DNA from: Bacteroidales bacterium
GTDB lineage: Bacteria; Bacteroidota; Bacteroidia; Bacteroidales; UBA10428
Assembly: GCA_016934055.1 (NCBI GenBank)
Contig: JAFGTR010000056.1
Location: 1 to 64,000 of the forward strand
Direction: 5' to 3'
DNA length: 64,000 nucleotides
Every line of letters starts with the position of its first letter. Positions within the stretch are counted from its first letter, which is position 1. The position numbers and the translations under genes are program-made. The notes below the pieces were generated by a model that was not told the origin of the DNA, ran no database searches, and saw only the letters and a program-made list of their open reading frames with translations. Of this stretch, positions 42,282-51,615 are shown in pieces.

Positions 42282-44570
42282 TTATATCACTGTCAGTGTC
42301 ACCTTCTGCAAGTCCTCATCCCGTGAGGAGCTTCCCACCATAATCTCAAATTCGCCGGGCTCAACTTTGTATTTCATTTTAATATTATGGAAAGCAAGAC
42401 AGTCGGGTGTAATATCGAAGCTTACTTTCTTCTTCTCTCCCGGTTTAAGACTGATTCTTTTAAAGCCTTTAAGCTCTTTTACAGGTCGTGTTACCGAGCT
42501 AATCTTGTCACGTATGTAAAGCTGTAAAATCTCATCACCTGCTATTTTTCCGGCATTGGTTATATCAACGGTCACTTTTGCGGAGCCTTTCTGGCTAATG
42601 GTGGCTTTTTTCAGCCGCGGTTTGCCATAGGTAAAACGTGTATAGCTGAGGCCGTAACCAAAACAGAACAGGGGTTGGATGTCCTGAGAAAGATAATCAT
42701 GAAACTGTGCACTGGGTTTATGATTATAATACATGGGCAATTGACCGGCAGACTTGGGGAATGTAATGGTGAGCTTACCTGAAGGATTGACATCACCGAA
42801 GATGATATCAGCTGCTGCCGTTCCTGTTTCCTGTCCCATGTACCAGCCTTCGATGATGGCCGGGACTTCTTTGGCCAGCTTATTGATTGAAAGCGGGCGG
42901 CCGTTCATCAGGTAAAGGACAACAGGTTTACCCAGAGCAATAATGGCATCGGCAAGTTCGCTTTGTTCTCCGAAGAGGTCGAGTGTCATATTGTCACCCA
43001 GGTGATTTTTTGCCCATGCTTCACGACATAAATGCTCGTTTTCGCCAAGGGCAAGGATAACGATCTCCGCTTTTTTTGCAACATCAACGGCCTTTTTTAT
43101 GAGTTGTAAATTTGCTTCACGGGAGGCAAATTCAATTTCATCGTATTTCCAGTTGAAATAACTGACGGAAGTATTGGTGGTAAGCTTGCAACCCTGGGCA
43201 AAAAGCACCTCAGCTTTGGTGCCTGCCTTTTTCTTAATGCCTTCCAGCAGGCTGACTTTTTCATAAGGTTCACCAGCATATCCGCCAAAATACACGTCTT
43301 TTGCACAGGGGCCGATGACGGCTATTTTTTTGTATTTATTCTTTGGCAGGGGTAGCAACTTATCATTTTTCAACAGTACAATGGATTCATGGGCTGCTTT
43401 TAAGGCAATATCCTTATACTCAGGTTTTTTGCTGACTTTTATGGCTTCTTTTGCATCAACATAGGGATTTTCAAACAAGCCCAGCTCAAATTTCAGTTTA
43501 AGGGCCTGTGCAACAGCCTTGTCGATATCCCTGGATTTTATTTTGCCTTCTTTTAAGAGCTTTGGCAAGTGTTTGTAATAGTTGGCTTGCGGTAACTCAT
43601 ACTGGATACCGGTATTAAATGCTATCCTGGCAGCATCTTTGCCGTCGGTTGCCACAAAATGCTTCAGAAAGAGCTGGTCAACAGCATAATAATCTGAAAT
43701 AACCATTCCCTTATACCCCCATTCTTTTCTGAGCAAATCTTTAATCAGCCATTTGTTGGCATGGGATGGCACACCGTCAACCTCATTATATGAAGGCATT
43801 ACTGCAACCGGCTTGGCTTTATCAATACACATTTTGAATGGCGGCATATGATAATCACGCAAAACGCGCATGGAATAATTGGCCGGACCCTGGTTCTGAC
43901 CACCTTCTGATTCGCCATGTCCGACAAGATGTTTAAGTGTGGCAGCAACATGATTGTCTGCGACCTTGCCGTTGTCAGTACCTTGTAATCCTTTAACAGC
44001 AGCACATGAAAGAACACCGTTTAAGTATACATCTTCACCGTATGTTTCTTCAACCCTTCCCCAGCGCGGTTCACGGCAAACATCGATAACGGGTGTAAGC
44101 GCATGATGTGTCCCCCTTGACCGCATCTCATGAGCGACAACGCTGTAAACCTGTTCAAAAAGATCGGGATCCCAGGAACAGGCCATGCCAATAGCCTGCG
44201 GAAATACTGTTGCGTTAGGGCGCATCATGCCATGCTGACCTTCATCCACAAAAAGTGTTGGTATGCCCAGTCTGGTTTCTTCCACGAGGTATCGTTGAAT
44301 CTTGTTCCTCAGTTCAACAGTTTCTTTAATGCCGAAAGGAGCGGGATGAATGGAATGACATCCGTTACCAAATGTTTCTTTCATTTTGGCCGGATCTTTA
44401 AATATTTCATCCTTGAAATCTTCAACACCGCCATTCCACAATCCCATCAACTGCGCTACCTTTTCATTCAGGGTCATACGTGATACTAAGTCTTTAACCC
44501 TTTCTGAGACTGGCAGATATGGGTTTTTATATGGTGCGGTTCTTTTTGATTTTTTTCCCTTGTCTTTCAT
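42282..44570 (-). CDS. GH3 beta-glucosidase/beta-xylosidase
   Basis: A 762-residue glycoside hydrolase family 3 enzyme that removes terminal beta-linked sugars. The (beta/alpha)8 domain has PTLFVDEGQHG, PVIDVCREPRWGRVEETYGED and the nucleophile segment GMVISDYYAVDQL (Asp). The second domain (KIAVIGPCAKDVYFGGYAG) and a C-terminal fibronectin-like domain (DEILQLYIRDKISSVTRPVKELKGF, split by the family loop) follow. No signal peptide: MKDKGKKSKR is basic and hydrophilic, so it is probably cytoplasmic. Third in the operon after the sugar symporter and GH10 xylanase, suggesting action on imported xylo- or gluco-oligosaccharides. Confidence 0.93.
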   Translation of the reverse strand: MKDKGKKSKRTAPYKNPYLPVSERVKDLVSRMTLNEKVAQLMGLWNGGVEDFKDEIFKDPAKMKETFGNGCHSIHPAPFGIKETVELRNKIQRYLVEETRLGIPTLFVDEGQHGMMRPNATVFPQAIGMACSWDPDLFEQVYSVVAHEMRSRGTHHALTPVIDVCREPRWGRVEETYGEDVYLNGVLSCAAVKGLQGTDNGKVADNHVAATLKHLVGHGESEGGQNQGPANYSMRVLRDYHMPPFKMCIDKAKPVAVMPSYNEVDGVPSHANKWLIKDLLRKEWGYKGMVISDYYAVDQLFLKHFVATDGKDAARIAFNTGIQYELPQANYYKHLPKLLKEGKIKSRDIDKAVAQALKLKFELGLFENPYVDAKEAIKVSKKPEYKDIALKAAHESIVLLKNDKLLPLPKNKYKKIAVIGPCAKDVYFGGYAGEPYEKVSLLEGIKKKAGTKAEVLFAQGCKLTTNTSVSYFNWKYDEIEFASREANLQLIKKAVDVAKKAEIVILALGENEHLCREAWAKNHLGDNMTLDLFGEQSELADAIIALGKPVVLYLMNGRPLSINKLAKEVPAIIEGWYMGQETGTAAADIIFGDVNPSGKLTITFPKSAGQLPMYYNHKPSAQFHDYLSQDIQPLFCFGYGLSYTRFTYGKPRLKKATISQKGSAKVTVDITNAGKIAGDEILQLYIRDKISSVTRPVKELKGFKRISLKPGEKKKVSFDITPDCLAFHNIKMKYKVEPGEFEIMVGSSSRDEDLQKVTLTVI

Positions 44571-44601
44571 ATGTTATTTGTATTGAAGAATGTGATCAAA
44601 T

Positions 44602-45747
44602 TTATTCTTGTGTCGTATTGATTACTGAATAATAAGCCGGCTTGGGCTGATATTGCCGGTCAAAAAGCAGTGGGTGATTTGTCCTTCCTCTGATAGGCCA
44701 GTTGTTTTTCCATGAGTATCCGTCATGTATGCCCCAGAATGTTACGCGTGAAACCTTATCGTTATGTTTTACAAAAAGGTTGAATATACCGGCATAACGG
44801 TCAGCAAGTTGTTGCTGAACTGAATCGGGAAGTCCATCGGCATAAGGATCAACAGATGCCATATATTCTGCTGTCTGACTGATTTCAGCACCAACAATAG
44901 ACAATTCCCTTTCAGGAAGAACATTGACCTCAAATTCTGTTATCATAACCTGCAGGCCGAGTTCGCCAAAATCATTCAGGCTGGTATCTATTGTCCCAAG
45001 AGAAGGAAAATCCATATGCCAGTGACCCTGGATACCAAGCCCGCCTACTTTTATCCCCTTGGCCTGAAGATCTTTAATGAGTTTTATTGCTCCTTCTCTC
45101 TTGCCGGGCAATTCTATATTATAATCATTATAGTATAGTTCAGCATCGGGATCAGCTTCATGAGCATATTCAAAGGCTTTTTCCACATAATCTTCACCGA
45201 TTATCTCCATCCATTTTGATTTTCTCATACTGCCATCTTCATTAAGGGCTTCATTTACGACATCCCATCCTTTGATTCTGCCCTTATAACGGCCAACAAC
45301 AGTTAAAACATGATCTTTCAACACTGCCAGCAGTGAATCGCGGGTCAAAAGATTTCCTGTTGAATCTTCAAATACCCATGAAGGTGTTTGTGCATGCCAT
45401 ACAAGGGTATGGCCAATTACCGCCATACCATTTCTGACGGCAAAATCAACGATACTATCGGCAAGCATAAAGGTATATTGACCAGGCAGTGGATGAATCC
45501 TCTCCCATTTCATGGCATTTTCAGCTGTGACTGCATTGAAATGCATTTTGATGAAATCCTGGGCCAGACTGTCAGGTTTGAGTATCTGGTAAGTATCCAC
45601 TGATACACCTATAAGAAATTTGTCACTGAAAGCATCTTTCAATCCACGCTCATCGGCAGGCTTCCTGCACGAAAGACACAGAAAGACCATGACCAGACAA
45701 AAACCTGCAAAGGATCTTAACGAATGATTGAGGTTTGATTTCTTCAT
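44602..45747 (-). CDS. GH10 endo-1,4-beta-xylanase lipoprotein
   Basis: A 381-residue GH10 endoxylanase. Signal peptide and lipobox-like LCLSC precede RKPADERG. Family residues: NAVTAENAMKWERIHP, HTLVWHAQTPSW, the acid/base glutamate in WDVVNEALNEDG, GGLGIQGHWH, and the nucleophile in MITEFEVNV; FWGIHDGYSWKNNWP closes the barrel. Attached to a membrane by lipid, it should cut xylan to oligosaccharides. It lies 41 bp after the GPH symporter and 31 bp before GH3, a coherent xylan-use operon. Confidence 0.95.
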   Translation of the reverse strand: MKKSNLNHSLRSFAGFCLVMVFLCLSCRKPADERGLKDAFSDKFLIGVSVDTYQILKPDSLAQDFIKMHFNAVTAENAMKWERIHPLPGQYTFMLADSIVDFAVRNGMAVIGHTLVWHAQTPSWVFEDSTGNLLTRDSLLAVLKDHVLTVVGRYKGRIKGWDVVNEALNEDGSMRKSKWMEIIGEDYVEKAFEYAHEADPDAELYYNDYNIELPGKREGAIKLIKDLQAKGIKVGGLGIQGHWHMDFPSLGTIDTSLNDFGELGLQVMITEFEVNVLPERELSIVGAEISQTAEYMASVDPYADGLPDSVQQQLADRYAGIFNLFVKHNDKVSRVTFWGIHDGYSWKNNWPIRGRTNHPLLFDRQYQPKPAYYSVINTTQE

Positions 45748-45788
45748 ATTAATGATTTTTTAGGTTATTGTTTGCCCCTTGATAAAAC

Positions 45789-47240
45789 TTATTGATGATC
45801 ATGGGCTTTTCTTCTTTCAGCCAGCTCATTTTGCATGGTCAATTCCATTTCTCCTGTTATCCTGTAAAAGAACAGCAGTATAATAACGATGCATAATGCT
45901 ATTGCAGGGTATATACTTGACAGCATACGTATTCCGGAAATTGCCGTGGGTGTTATGGCATCCCTTTCATAACCGTATAATGACAATATGAAGCCTCCGA
46001 TAAAACCACCTAAAGCCAACCCTACCTTCAATCCTACCACAATGCCTGCAAAAACAATCCCTGTCGAACGGCGGTTAAGTTTCCATTCGGAAAAATCAGC
46101 CACGTCAGCCATCATTGCCCAGGGCAGTGACATGGTAATACCCCATGATAAATTGAACAGGATCTGCAAAATGAGTGTCAGCATGATCCCTGATGGGGAA
46201 ATTGAAATAAACAAAGCAGTACAGATCATGCTTAATAAAAATCCGAAAATAAGCGTGTCTCTTTTGCCGAATTTCACAGCCAGGGAATTTGATATTGTTA
46301 TGCCAACAATGGCAGCCAGCTGTCCGAGTATATTCATAATGCTGAAAACACTGTCGGCAACATTGGCGTTCTCGCCTATAAAACCCATAAAACCAAGCAG
46401 GCCGAATAAACCCTTATTGGCTTTTTCAATAAAAATGGTCAGGCTTTCAGTATCAAGATAATATCTGAAAAAGAAGAGCAGGTTTCCGTTTCTGATTGTG
46501 AGAAAAACGAACATCATAACGAAAAGAACAAACATGATGATCCATGGTTTGTTTTTCAGAAGTGTTGCAAGATCTTCTTTCAATGAAGACTGTTGTTTGG
46601 GATCGGGTTTTATCCTTTCTTTTGTGGTGAAAAATGTGATAAAGAAGAAAATCATGGCCAGAAAAGCAAAAATGCCCATAGTGATGCCATATCCTTTTGC
46701 ACTGTCTCCTTTTCCGAAATGATTAACCATCGGAAGAGCAAACCCCTGTATGGCGATCGTAGCGAGACAGACAACAACAAAACGAATTGAGAATAAACTC
46801 GTACGCTGCTTCATGTCTCCTGTTATCACCCCACTCAGTGCAGAATAAGGGATGTTATTCATTGAATAGATGGTCATCAATAAAATGTAGGTGATATAGG
46901 CATAAATAATTTTGCCTGTCAGAGTGAAATCAGGTGTTATAAAGGCCAGAAAACCAATGATCCCAAAGGGGACAGCCGTCCATAAAATCCATGGTCTGAA
47001 TTTTCCCCAGCGGGTTTTGGTGCGGTCAGCAATAGCTCCCATTACCGGATCAACAATGCCGCCCCATAATCGCCCTATGAGAAACAGCGTGCCGGCTGCA
47101 ACGGCTGAAATTCCAAAAGTGTCGGTATAGAAACTCAATTGCAGCAGCATGATGGTTTGAAAGATAAAATTTGCAGCACCATCACCAAGACTAAAGCCTA
47201 ATTTCTCTGCTACTGACAGTTTTTGTGTGTTAGATTGCAT
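45789..47240 (-). CDS. GPH-family sugar:cation symporter
   Basis: A 483-residue twelve-helix transporter of the glycoside-pentoside-hexuronide:cation symporter family (XynP/MelB-like). It starts with EKLGFSLGDGAANFIFQT and has GRLWGGIVDPVMGAIADRTKTRWGKFRPWIL, given here in its parts GGIVDPVMGAIADRT and TRWGKFRPW, the hallmark loop, then NNIPYSALSGVITGDMKQR. First gene of the xylanase operon, so xylo-oligosaccharides or xylosides are the likely cargo. No SusC/SusD pair is present. Confidence 0.92.
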   Translation of the reverse strand: MQSNTQKLSVAEKLGFSLGDGAANFIFQTIMLLQLSFYTDTFGISAVAAGTLFLIGRLWGGIVDPVMGAIADRTKTRWGKFRPWILWTAVPFGIIGFLAFITPDFTLTGKIIYAYITYILLMTIYSMNNIPYSALSGVITGDMKQRTSLFSIRFVVVCLATIAIQGFALPMVNHFGKGDSAKGYGITMGIFAFLAMIFFFITFFTTKERIKPDPKQQSSLKEDLATLLKNKPWIIMFVLFVMMFVFLTIRNGNLLFFFRYYLDTESLTIFIEKANKGLFGLLGFMGFIGENANVADSVFSIMNILGQLAAIVGITISNSLAVKFGKRDTLIFGFLLSMICTALFISISPSGIMLTLILQILFNLSWGITMSLPWAMMADVADFSEWKLNRRSTGIVFAGIVVGLKVGLALGGFIGGFILSLYGYERDAITPTAISGIRMLSSIYPAIALCIVIILLFFYRITGEMELTMQNELAERRKAHDHQ

Positions 47241-47743
47241 AGATTGATTTTGTTAAAATACATTTAATATATTCAGTAAAAATAAAATAAAGGCTGTAAT
47301 AATTACAATTAAAAAGACTTCAATGCCAAAATATTTTAAACGTCTCATAATAATTAAAAAAAATAAAAATAAGTATTAACATGGGTTCACTGGCAGAAAA
47401 AAAAAGCTTAATGGAGGAAATTATCATTACAGCGGGGATAAAATTGTCAAAATGGAGGAAAAAAAGGTCAGAGGTTATAATGGCAATCCCTTTAAGGTGG
47501 TGCTTTTGTCTGTAGTCAATGATCCTCAGCCTGCGGTAATTTGGCTCACAGTTCTCAGTAAATCTTCAAATCTTCAAACTTTCAACCTTTCATGAGTTCA
47601 CGGATAATCTGTCAACCTGTAAATCTGTAAACAGCCTCCAGCCTATAGTTTGCAGTTCGCAGCCCTCAGTCATAAAAGACAGGCTAAATATTCAAAACCA
47701 TAAAAATTATATTTACTTTTAAGGTTCTAACCAAGATCATTGA
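47241..47743. other. 503-bp divergent spacer with possible coding remnant
   Basis: The region between the symporter and GH13 genes is AT-rich near the symporter. At 47380-47480 two short open stretches in different plus frames, NGGNYHYSGDKIVKMEE and RGYNGNPFKVVLLSVV, can be joined at a seven-A run (47458-47464), as a frameshifted gene remnant would be. From about 47572 come CTTCAAA-type words and repeated CTGTAAA words. No consensus promoter was found for either flanking gene. Confidence 0.4.
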
Positions 47744-49504
47744 ATGACTATGAATAAAAATATTGTCAAATGCATTGTTTTATTGGCCGTCATCATAACA
47801 TTGCAGCAATGCAAAAAGCCGACAGAAGAATCGGCCGTTATTATCTCAGGTGAATATACCATGCCTGAGAATTTCCCGTCCTGGATTCATGATGCCGTTT
47901 TTTACCAGGTTTACCCCCAGACTTTTTATGATACGGATGGAGATGGTATTGGCGATCTGGAAGGGATTATTCAGAAACTCGATTATATAAAAAGCCTTGG
48001 CGTTGACGCTGTATGGATCAATCCGTTCTTCGAATCCCCCTTCTGCGATGCCGGATATGATGTATCTGATTATTACAAAGTAGCACCGCGATACGGAACC
48101 AATGAAGATGCCCGAAGGCTTTTTGAAGAAGCTCATAAACGGGATCTGAAAATCATTTTTGATTATGTGATCAGTTATACTTCTGTTGAACATCCCTGGT
48201 TTAAAGCATCAGCCCGGCAGGACACAAACAAGTATACAAACTGGTACATCTGGAATGACAATACCTGGATGAATCCGCCGGAAGCCTATAAAGATGCATT
48301 TGTGAAAGGTTACAGCCGGCGCAACGGACAGTATATGCGGAATTTTTACTGGTGTCAGCCAGCTTTGAATTTTGGTTTTGCCAAGCCTGAACAACCCTGG
48401 ATGCTGCCCACTGATCACCCTGATGTCCTGGCTTTAAGGGAAGAGCTTAAAAATGTCCTTCGTTTCTGGATGGATATGGGGGCTGACGGATTCAGGGCTG
48501 ATATGGCCGGTGCCCTGGTGAAAAATGCCAACATTACGGGGAATGACCAGTTCTTTAATGTTAGGGATCAGGGCACAAAAGAATTCTGGCGGGGGATACG
48601 TCAGCTGTTAATGACAGAATACCCCGAGGCTTTTATGATTGCCGAATGGTCTTATCCCAAAGATGCACTCGATGGTTTGTTTCATGCCGATTTTTTTCAT
48701 TGGTTCGAAGGTTATAACGATTTGTTTCAGAAGGAAAGCTGGCGTATCCTGAACGGTTATTCGGAAGGAAACAGCTTCTTTGACAGGGAAGGGAAGGGTA
48801 CTATTACCCATTTTCTCAAAAGCTATCTTGATCAATATGAAGCCACAAAAGGAAAAGGTTATATTTCACTGCCCCTGGGAAATCATGATAACGCCCGCCT
48901 TGGCAACAGGCGATCGGATGATGATCTTGAGATCATCTATGCTTTTGGGTTAACCATGCCGGGCATTCCTTTTATATATTATGGTAATGAGATCGGCATG
49001 CGTCAGCTTGGTGCTGACTGGCCCCAGGTGGAAGGTGCCTATAAGCCACGAAATGGAGGACGCACACCAATGCAATGGGCTTCAGGTAAGAACCTGGGGT
49101 TTTCTGCTGCAACACAGGAAAAACTCTACCTCCCGGTGGACCCGGCGGAGAATGCCCCAACAGTAGCTGAACAGGAAAATGATCCTCATTCACTGCTCAA
49201 CCGGACCCGTAACCTGATTGCCTTAAGGCATAAGGAACCGGCGCTTGAAGCTTGTGCACAGTTTATCCCGTTGTACGCTAAGGATAACACTTATCCGTTT
49301 GTGTATGCCAGGGCTAAAGATAAGGATGTAATACTGGTCTTTTTAAATCCTGCTGCTGCTGAAGCCGATGCTGAATTTAGAGCTGAAATTCCATGGACAG
49401 AGTTACAATTATTGGCAGGTAAAGAATTGAAAATCAGCAAAAGTGATAAAACAGTTAAAGTGAACATGCCGGGTGTGAGTTATGCGGTTTATAAAGTTCA
49501 GTAG
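47744..49504 (+). CDS. GH13 alpha-amylase-family lipoprotein
   Basis: A 586-residue GH13 enzyme of the alpha-glucosidase/trehalose-synthase-like branch. A leader with TLQQCKKPTEES suggests lipidation. Conserved regions: DGDGIGDLEGIIQKLDYIKS, DAVWINPFFESPFCDAGYDV, the nucleophile in GADGFRADMAGA, the acid/base in FMIAEWSYPKD and the transition-state residue in LGNHDNARLG. The usual region I (DxVxNH) reads FDYVISYTSVEHPW, so the terminal NH is changed. Starts at 47744 or 47750 are equally possible. It acts on alpha-glucans or related sugars; the exact specificity is open. Confidence 0.88.
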   Translation: MTMNKNIVKCIVLLAVIITLQQCKKPTEESAVIISGEYTMPENFPSWIHDAVFYQVYPQTFYDTDGDGIGDLEGIIQKLDYIKSLGVDAVWINPFFESPFCDAGYDVSDYYKVAPRYGTNEDARRLFEEAHKRDLKIIFDYVISYTSVEHPWFKASARQDTNKYTNWYIWNDNTWMNPPEAYKDAFVKGYSRRNGQYMRNFYWCQPALNFGFAKPEQPWMLPTDHPDVLALREELKNVLRFWMDMGADGFRADMAGALVKNANITGNDQFFNVRDQGTKEFWRGIRQLLMTEYPEAFMIAEWSYPKDALDGLFHADFFHWFEGYNDLFQKESWRILNGYSEGNSFFDREGKGTITHFLKSYLDQYEATKGKGYISLPLGNHDNARLGNRRSDDDLEIIYAFGLTMPGIPFIYYGNEIGMRQLGADWPQVEGAYKPRNGGRTPMQWASGKNLGFSAATQEKLYLPVDPAENAPTVAEQENDPHSLLNRTRNLIALRHKEPALEACAQFIPLYAKDNTYPFVYARAKDKDVILVFLNPAAAEADAEFRAEIPWTELQLLAGKELKISKSDKTVKVNMPGVSYAVYKVQ

Positions 49505-49554
49505 TTAAAATTTTAAGGTTGTATGCAGACATATTTTAACTTCCTTCCCCGGAG

Positions 49555-49630
49555 TGACTGTCCCGATAGCTGTAGGGAAGTTGGGAATGTGTATATTCCC
49601 CTCCCTGGAGGGGTTAGGGATGGGTTTTTA
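49555..49630. repeat. dispersed palindromic element
   Basis: CCCCTCCCTGGAGGGG (49598-49613) followed by TTAGGGATGGGTT, preceded by CTGTCCCGATAGCTGTAGGG. It is a relative of the elements at 7221-7272 and 42176-42212. The rest of the 297-bp spacer before the GH35-like gene shows no other feature. Confidence 0.6.
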
Positions 49631-49801
49631 TTTTTGTCGAATCTTTAATCAATAAAAATATATATCTCATGAATTGCACTGTCCTTTTCACATACCCATT
49701 TTATGGTTCAAACGTCCTGAATACTGGTTCAAGTTTGCCTGCTTGTCAGACAGAGTCCGCCCGGGCCTATAATTCTGAACAACTATCCTAACTATATCAT
49801 T

Positions 49802-51445
49802 ATGAAAACATATACTCTTCTTATATTTTTTATTCTGTCTTTCATCGGCCAATTATCACCCGCACAATCCAAACAGGATGTTGACAGAACAATACCCAAT
49901 CTCAGGCAACAGGGTAATGCCACACAGCTTGTGGTAGACGGAAAACCCTATCTCATCCTTGGAGGCGAGCTGGGCAACTCCTCTGCTTCTAACCCTGCAT
50001 ACCAGCGATCAGTATGGCCTGTGGTTAAGGCCATGCATTTGAATACTGTGTTGGCTCCGGTCTATTGGGAACTTATGGAGCCGGAGGAAGGAAAATTCGA
50101 TTTTACCCTTGTTGACAGCCTCATTGCGGGAGCAAGAGAGCATAATATACGGCTGGTGCTGTTGTGGTTTGGATCATGGAAAAACAGCATGTCATGTTAT
50201 GTTCCTCTTTGGGTTAAGAAAGACTATAACCGTTTTCCCCGGGCAAGGGATAACAAACATAGGGCACTGGAAATGCTTACTGCTTTCAGCGATGAAAATC
50301 TTCAGGCTGACCTTCGCGCTTTTACAGCCCTGATGAAGCATATCAGCGAAGTTGACAGAGAGCACACAGTAATTATGATGCAGGTTGAAAATGAAATTGG
50401 CATGATACCGGTTGCCAGTGACTTCAGCAAGGAAGCCAATGAAGCTTTTCTGAGTCCGGTGCCTCAGGAATTGATTGATTATATGGAAAAGAAAAAAGAC
50501 AGTCTGCATCCGGCGATCAAAGAACGTTGGGCAAATACGGGTTACAAAACAACAGGCAACTGGGAAGATATTTTTGGGATAAGCCTTGCCACTGATGAAA
50601 TATTCATGGCCTGGCATTATGCCGTATTTGCAAACCGCATAGCCGAGGCTGGTAAACATGAACATCCCCTGCCAATGTTCGTTAATGCTGCCCTAAACCG
50701 GCCTAATGTGAAACCCGGCGGATATCCTTCAGGGGGACCATTGCCCCATCTTATGGATATCTGGAAAGCCGGCGCTCCGTCAATCGATTTTCTTTCCCCC
50801 GATATTTATTTTCTGAATGTGGAGGACTGGAGTCAGCAATATTACCGCAGGGATAATTTGCTTTTTATACCCGAAACAATGCGTGGGCCAAACAGTGCTG
50901 CTCATGTTTTTTATGTCATTGGACAATATGATGCATTGGGGTTTTCTCCTTTTTCAATTGAATCTACCACTAGTCCTGAAAATGAGAGGCTTACACAAGC
51001 TTATGAATTGCTTAATCAGTTGTCTCCGCTGATTCTCGATCATCAGGGTAAAAACACAATGGCAGGCGTTTTGCTTGACAGAAAGAATGCTTTGGCAACC
51101 CTTGAACTGGGCGATTACCGGTTCAATTTTTCATTCGAACCTCTTGATCGCTATGCTTTTAAAGGTAATTTGTCCGATTCTGCATTCCGTACAGGAGGAA
51201 TCATTATTGCTGTAGGACCGGATGAATTTATTGTTGCCGGCAGCGGAATGATCGTCACTTTTGAATCAGCTCTGCAGGATGATATGCTGGTGGGCATTGG
51301 CAGCATTGATGAAGGCCGGTTTGAAGAAGGTAAATGGATCACAGGATTGCGGCTTAACGGTGATCAGAGTCATCAGGGTAGGCATATGAGACTGCCCAAT
51401 AACAGTTTCAGTATACAAAGGGTGAAGTTATACAGGTACCGGTGA
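49802..51445 (+). CDS. GH35-like beta-galactosidase (DUF5597 type)
   Basis: A 547-residue exported enzyme of the GH35/GH42-like clan. The signal peptide YTLLIFFILSFIGQLSPAQ is followed by LVVDGKPYLILGGELGNSSA, typical of GH35, and MHLNTVLAPVYWELMEPEEG. The acid/base glutamate pair is in VIMMQVENEIGMI and the nucleophile in LFIPETMRGP. The C-terminal domain matches DUF5597-type proteins. Likely removes beta-galactosyl or similar residues from plant polysaccharide. It follows the GH13 gene on the same strand but 297 bp away. Confidence 0.85.
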   Translation: MKTYTLLIFFILSFIGQLSPAQSKQDVDRTIPNLRQQGNATQLVVDGKPYLILGGELGNSSASNPAYQRSVWPVVKAMHLNTVLAPVYWELMEPEEGKFDFTLVDSLIAGAREHNIRLVLLWFGSWKNSMSCYVPLWVKKDYNRFPRARDNKHRALEMLTAFSDENLQADLRAFTALMKHISEVDREHTVIMMQVENEIGMIPVASDFSKEANEAFLSPVPQELIDYMEKKKDSLHPAIKERWANTGYKTTGNWEDIFGISLATDEIFMAWHYAVFANRIAEAGKHEHPLPMFVNAALNRPNVKPGGYPSGGPLPHLMDIWKAGAPSIDFLSPDIYFLNVEDWSQQYYRRDNLLFIPETMRGPNSAAHVFYVIGQYDALGFSPFSIESTTSPENERLTQAYELLNQLSPLILDHQGKNTMAGVLLDRKNALATLELGDYRFNFSFEPLDRYAFKGNLSDSAFRTGGIIIAVGPDEFIVAGSGMIVTFESALQDDMLVGIGSIDEGRFEEGKWITGLRLNGDQSHQGRHMRLPNNSFSIQRVKLYRYR

Positions 51446-51459
51446 TGAGAGATCGCAGA

Positions 51460-51560
51460 TTCAGGAACCAGGAAGCAAGATCAAAGAACAAAGATCAAAG
51501 ATCAAAGACTGCATGACTGCAAGACCTGACCCTATATTGGCGCAAGCGTCCGCTTGTGCC
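51460..51560 (+). repeat. heptad tract plus GC-rich palindrome
   Basis: 51460-51510: AACCAGG, AAGCAAG, ATCAAAG, AACAAAG, ATCAAAG, ATCAAAG in succession, very close to 7277-7335. 51539-51560: a hairpin with arms GGCGCAAGC and GCTTGTGCC around GTCC, whose relative at 56968-56989 differs by one compensated pair. Both lie in the spacer after the GH35-like gene. Confidence 0.7.
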
Positions 51561-51615
51561 TTATGAATATTTTATGATTAATAAAACAATCAGCCGATCA
51601 CCAGATCACCAAATA

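Noticed and set aside
47451..47560. Short frame starting at an ATG near 47452
   Set aside because: The ATG frame ends within about 25 codons; only the frame-shifted reading looks protein-like, so no gene is called.
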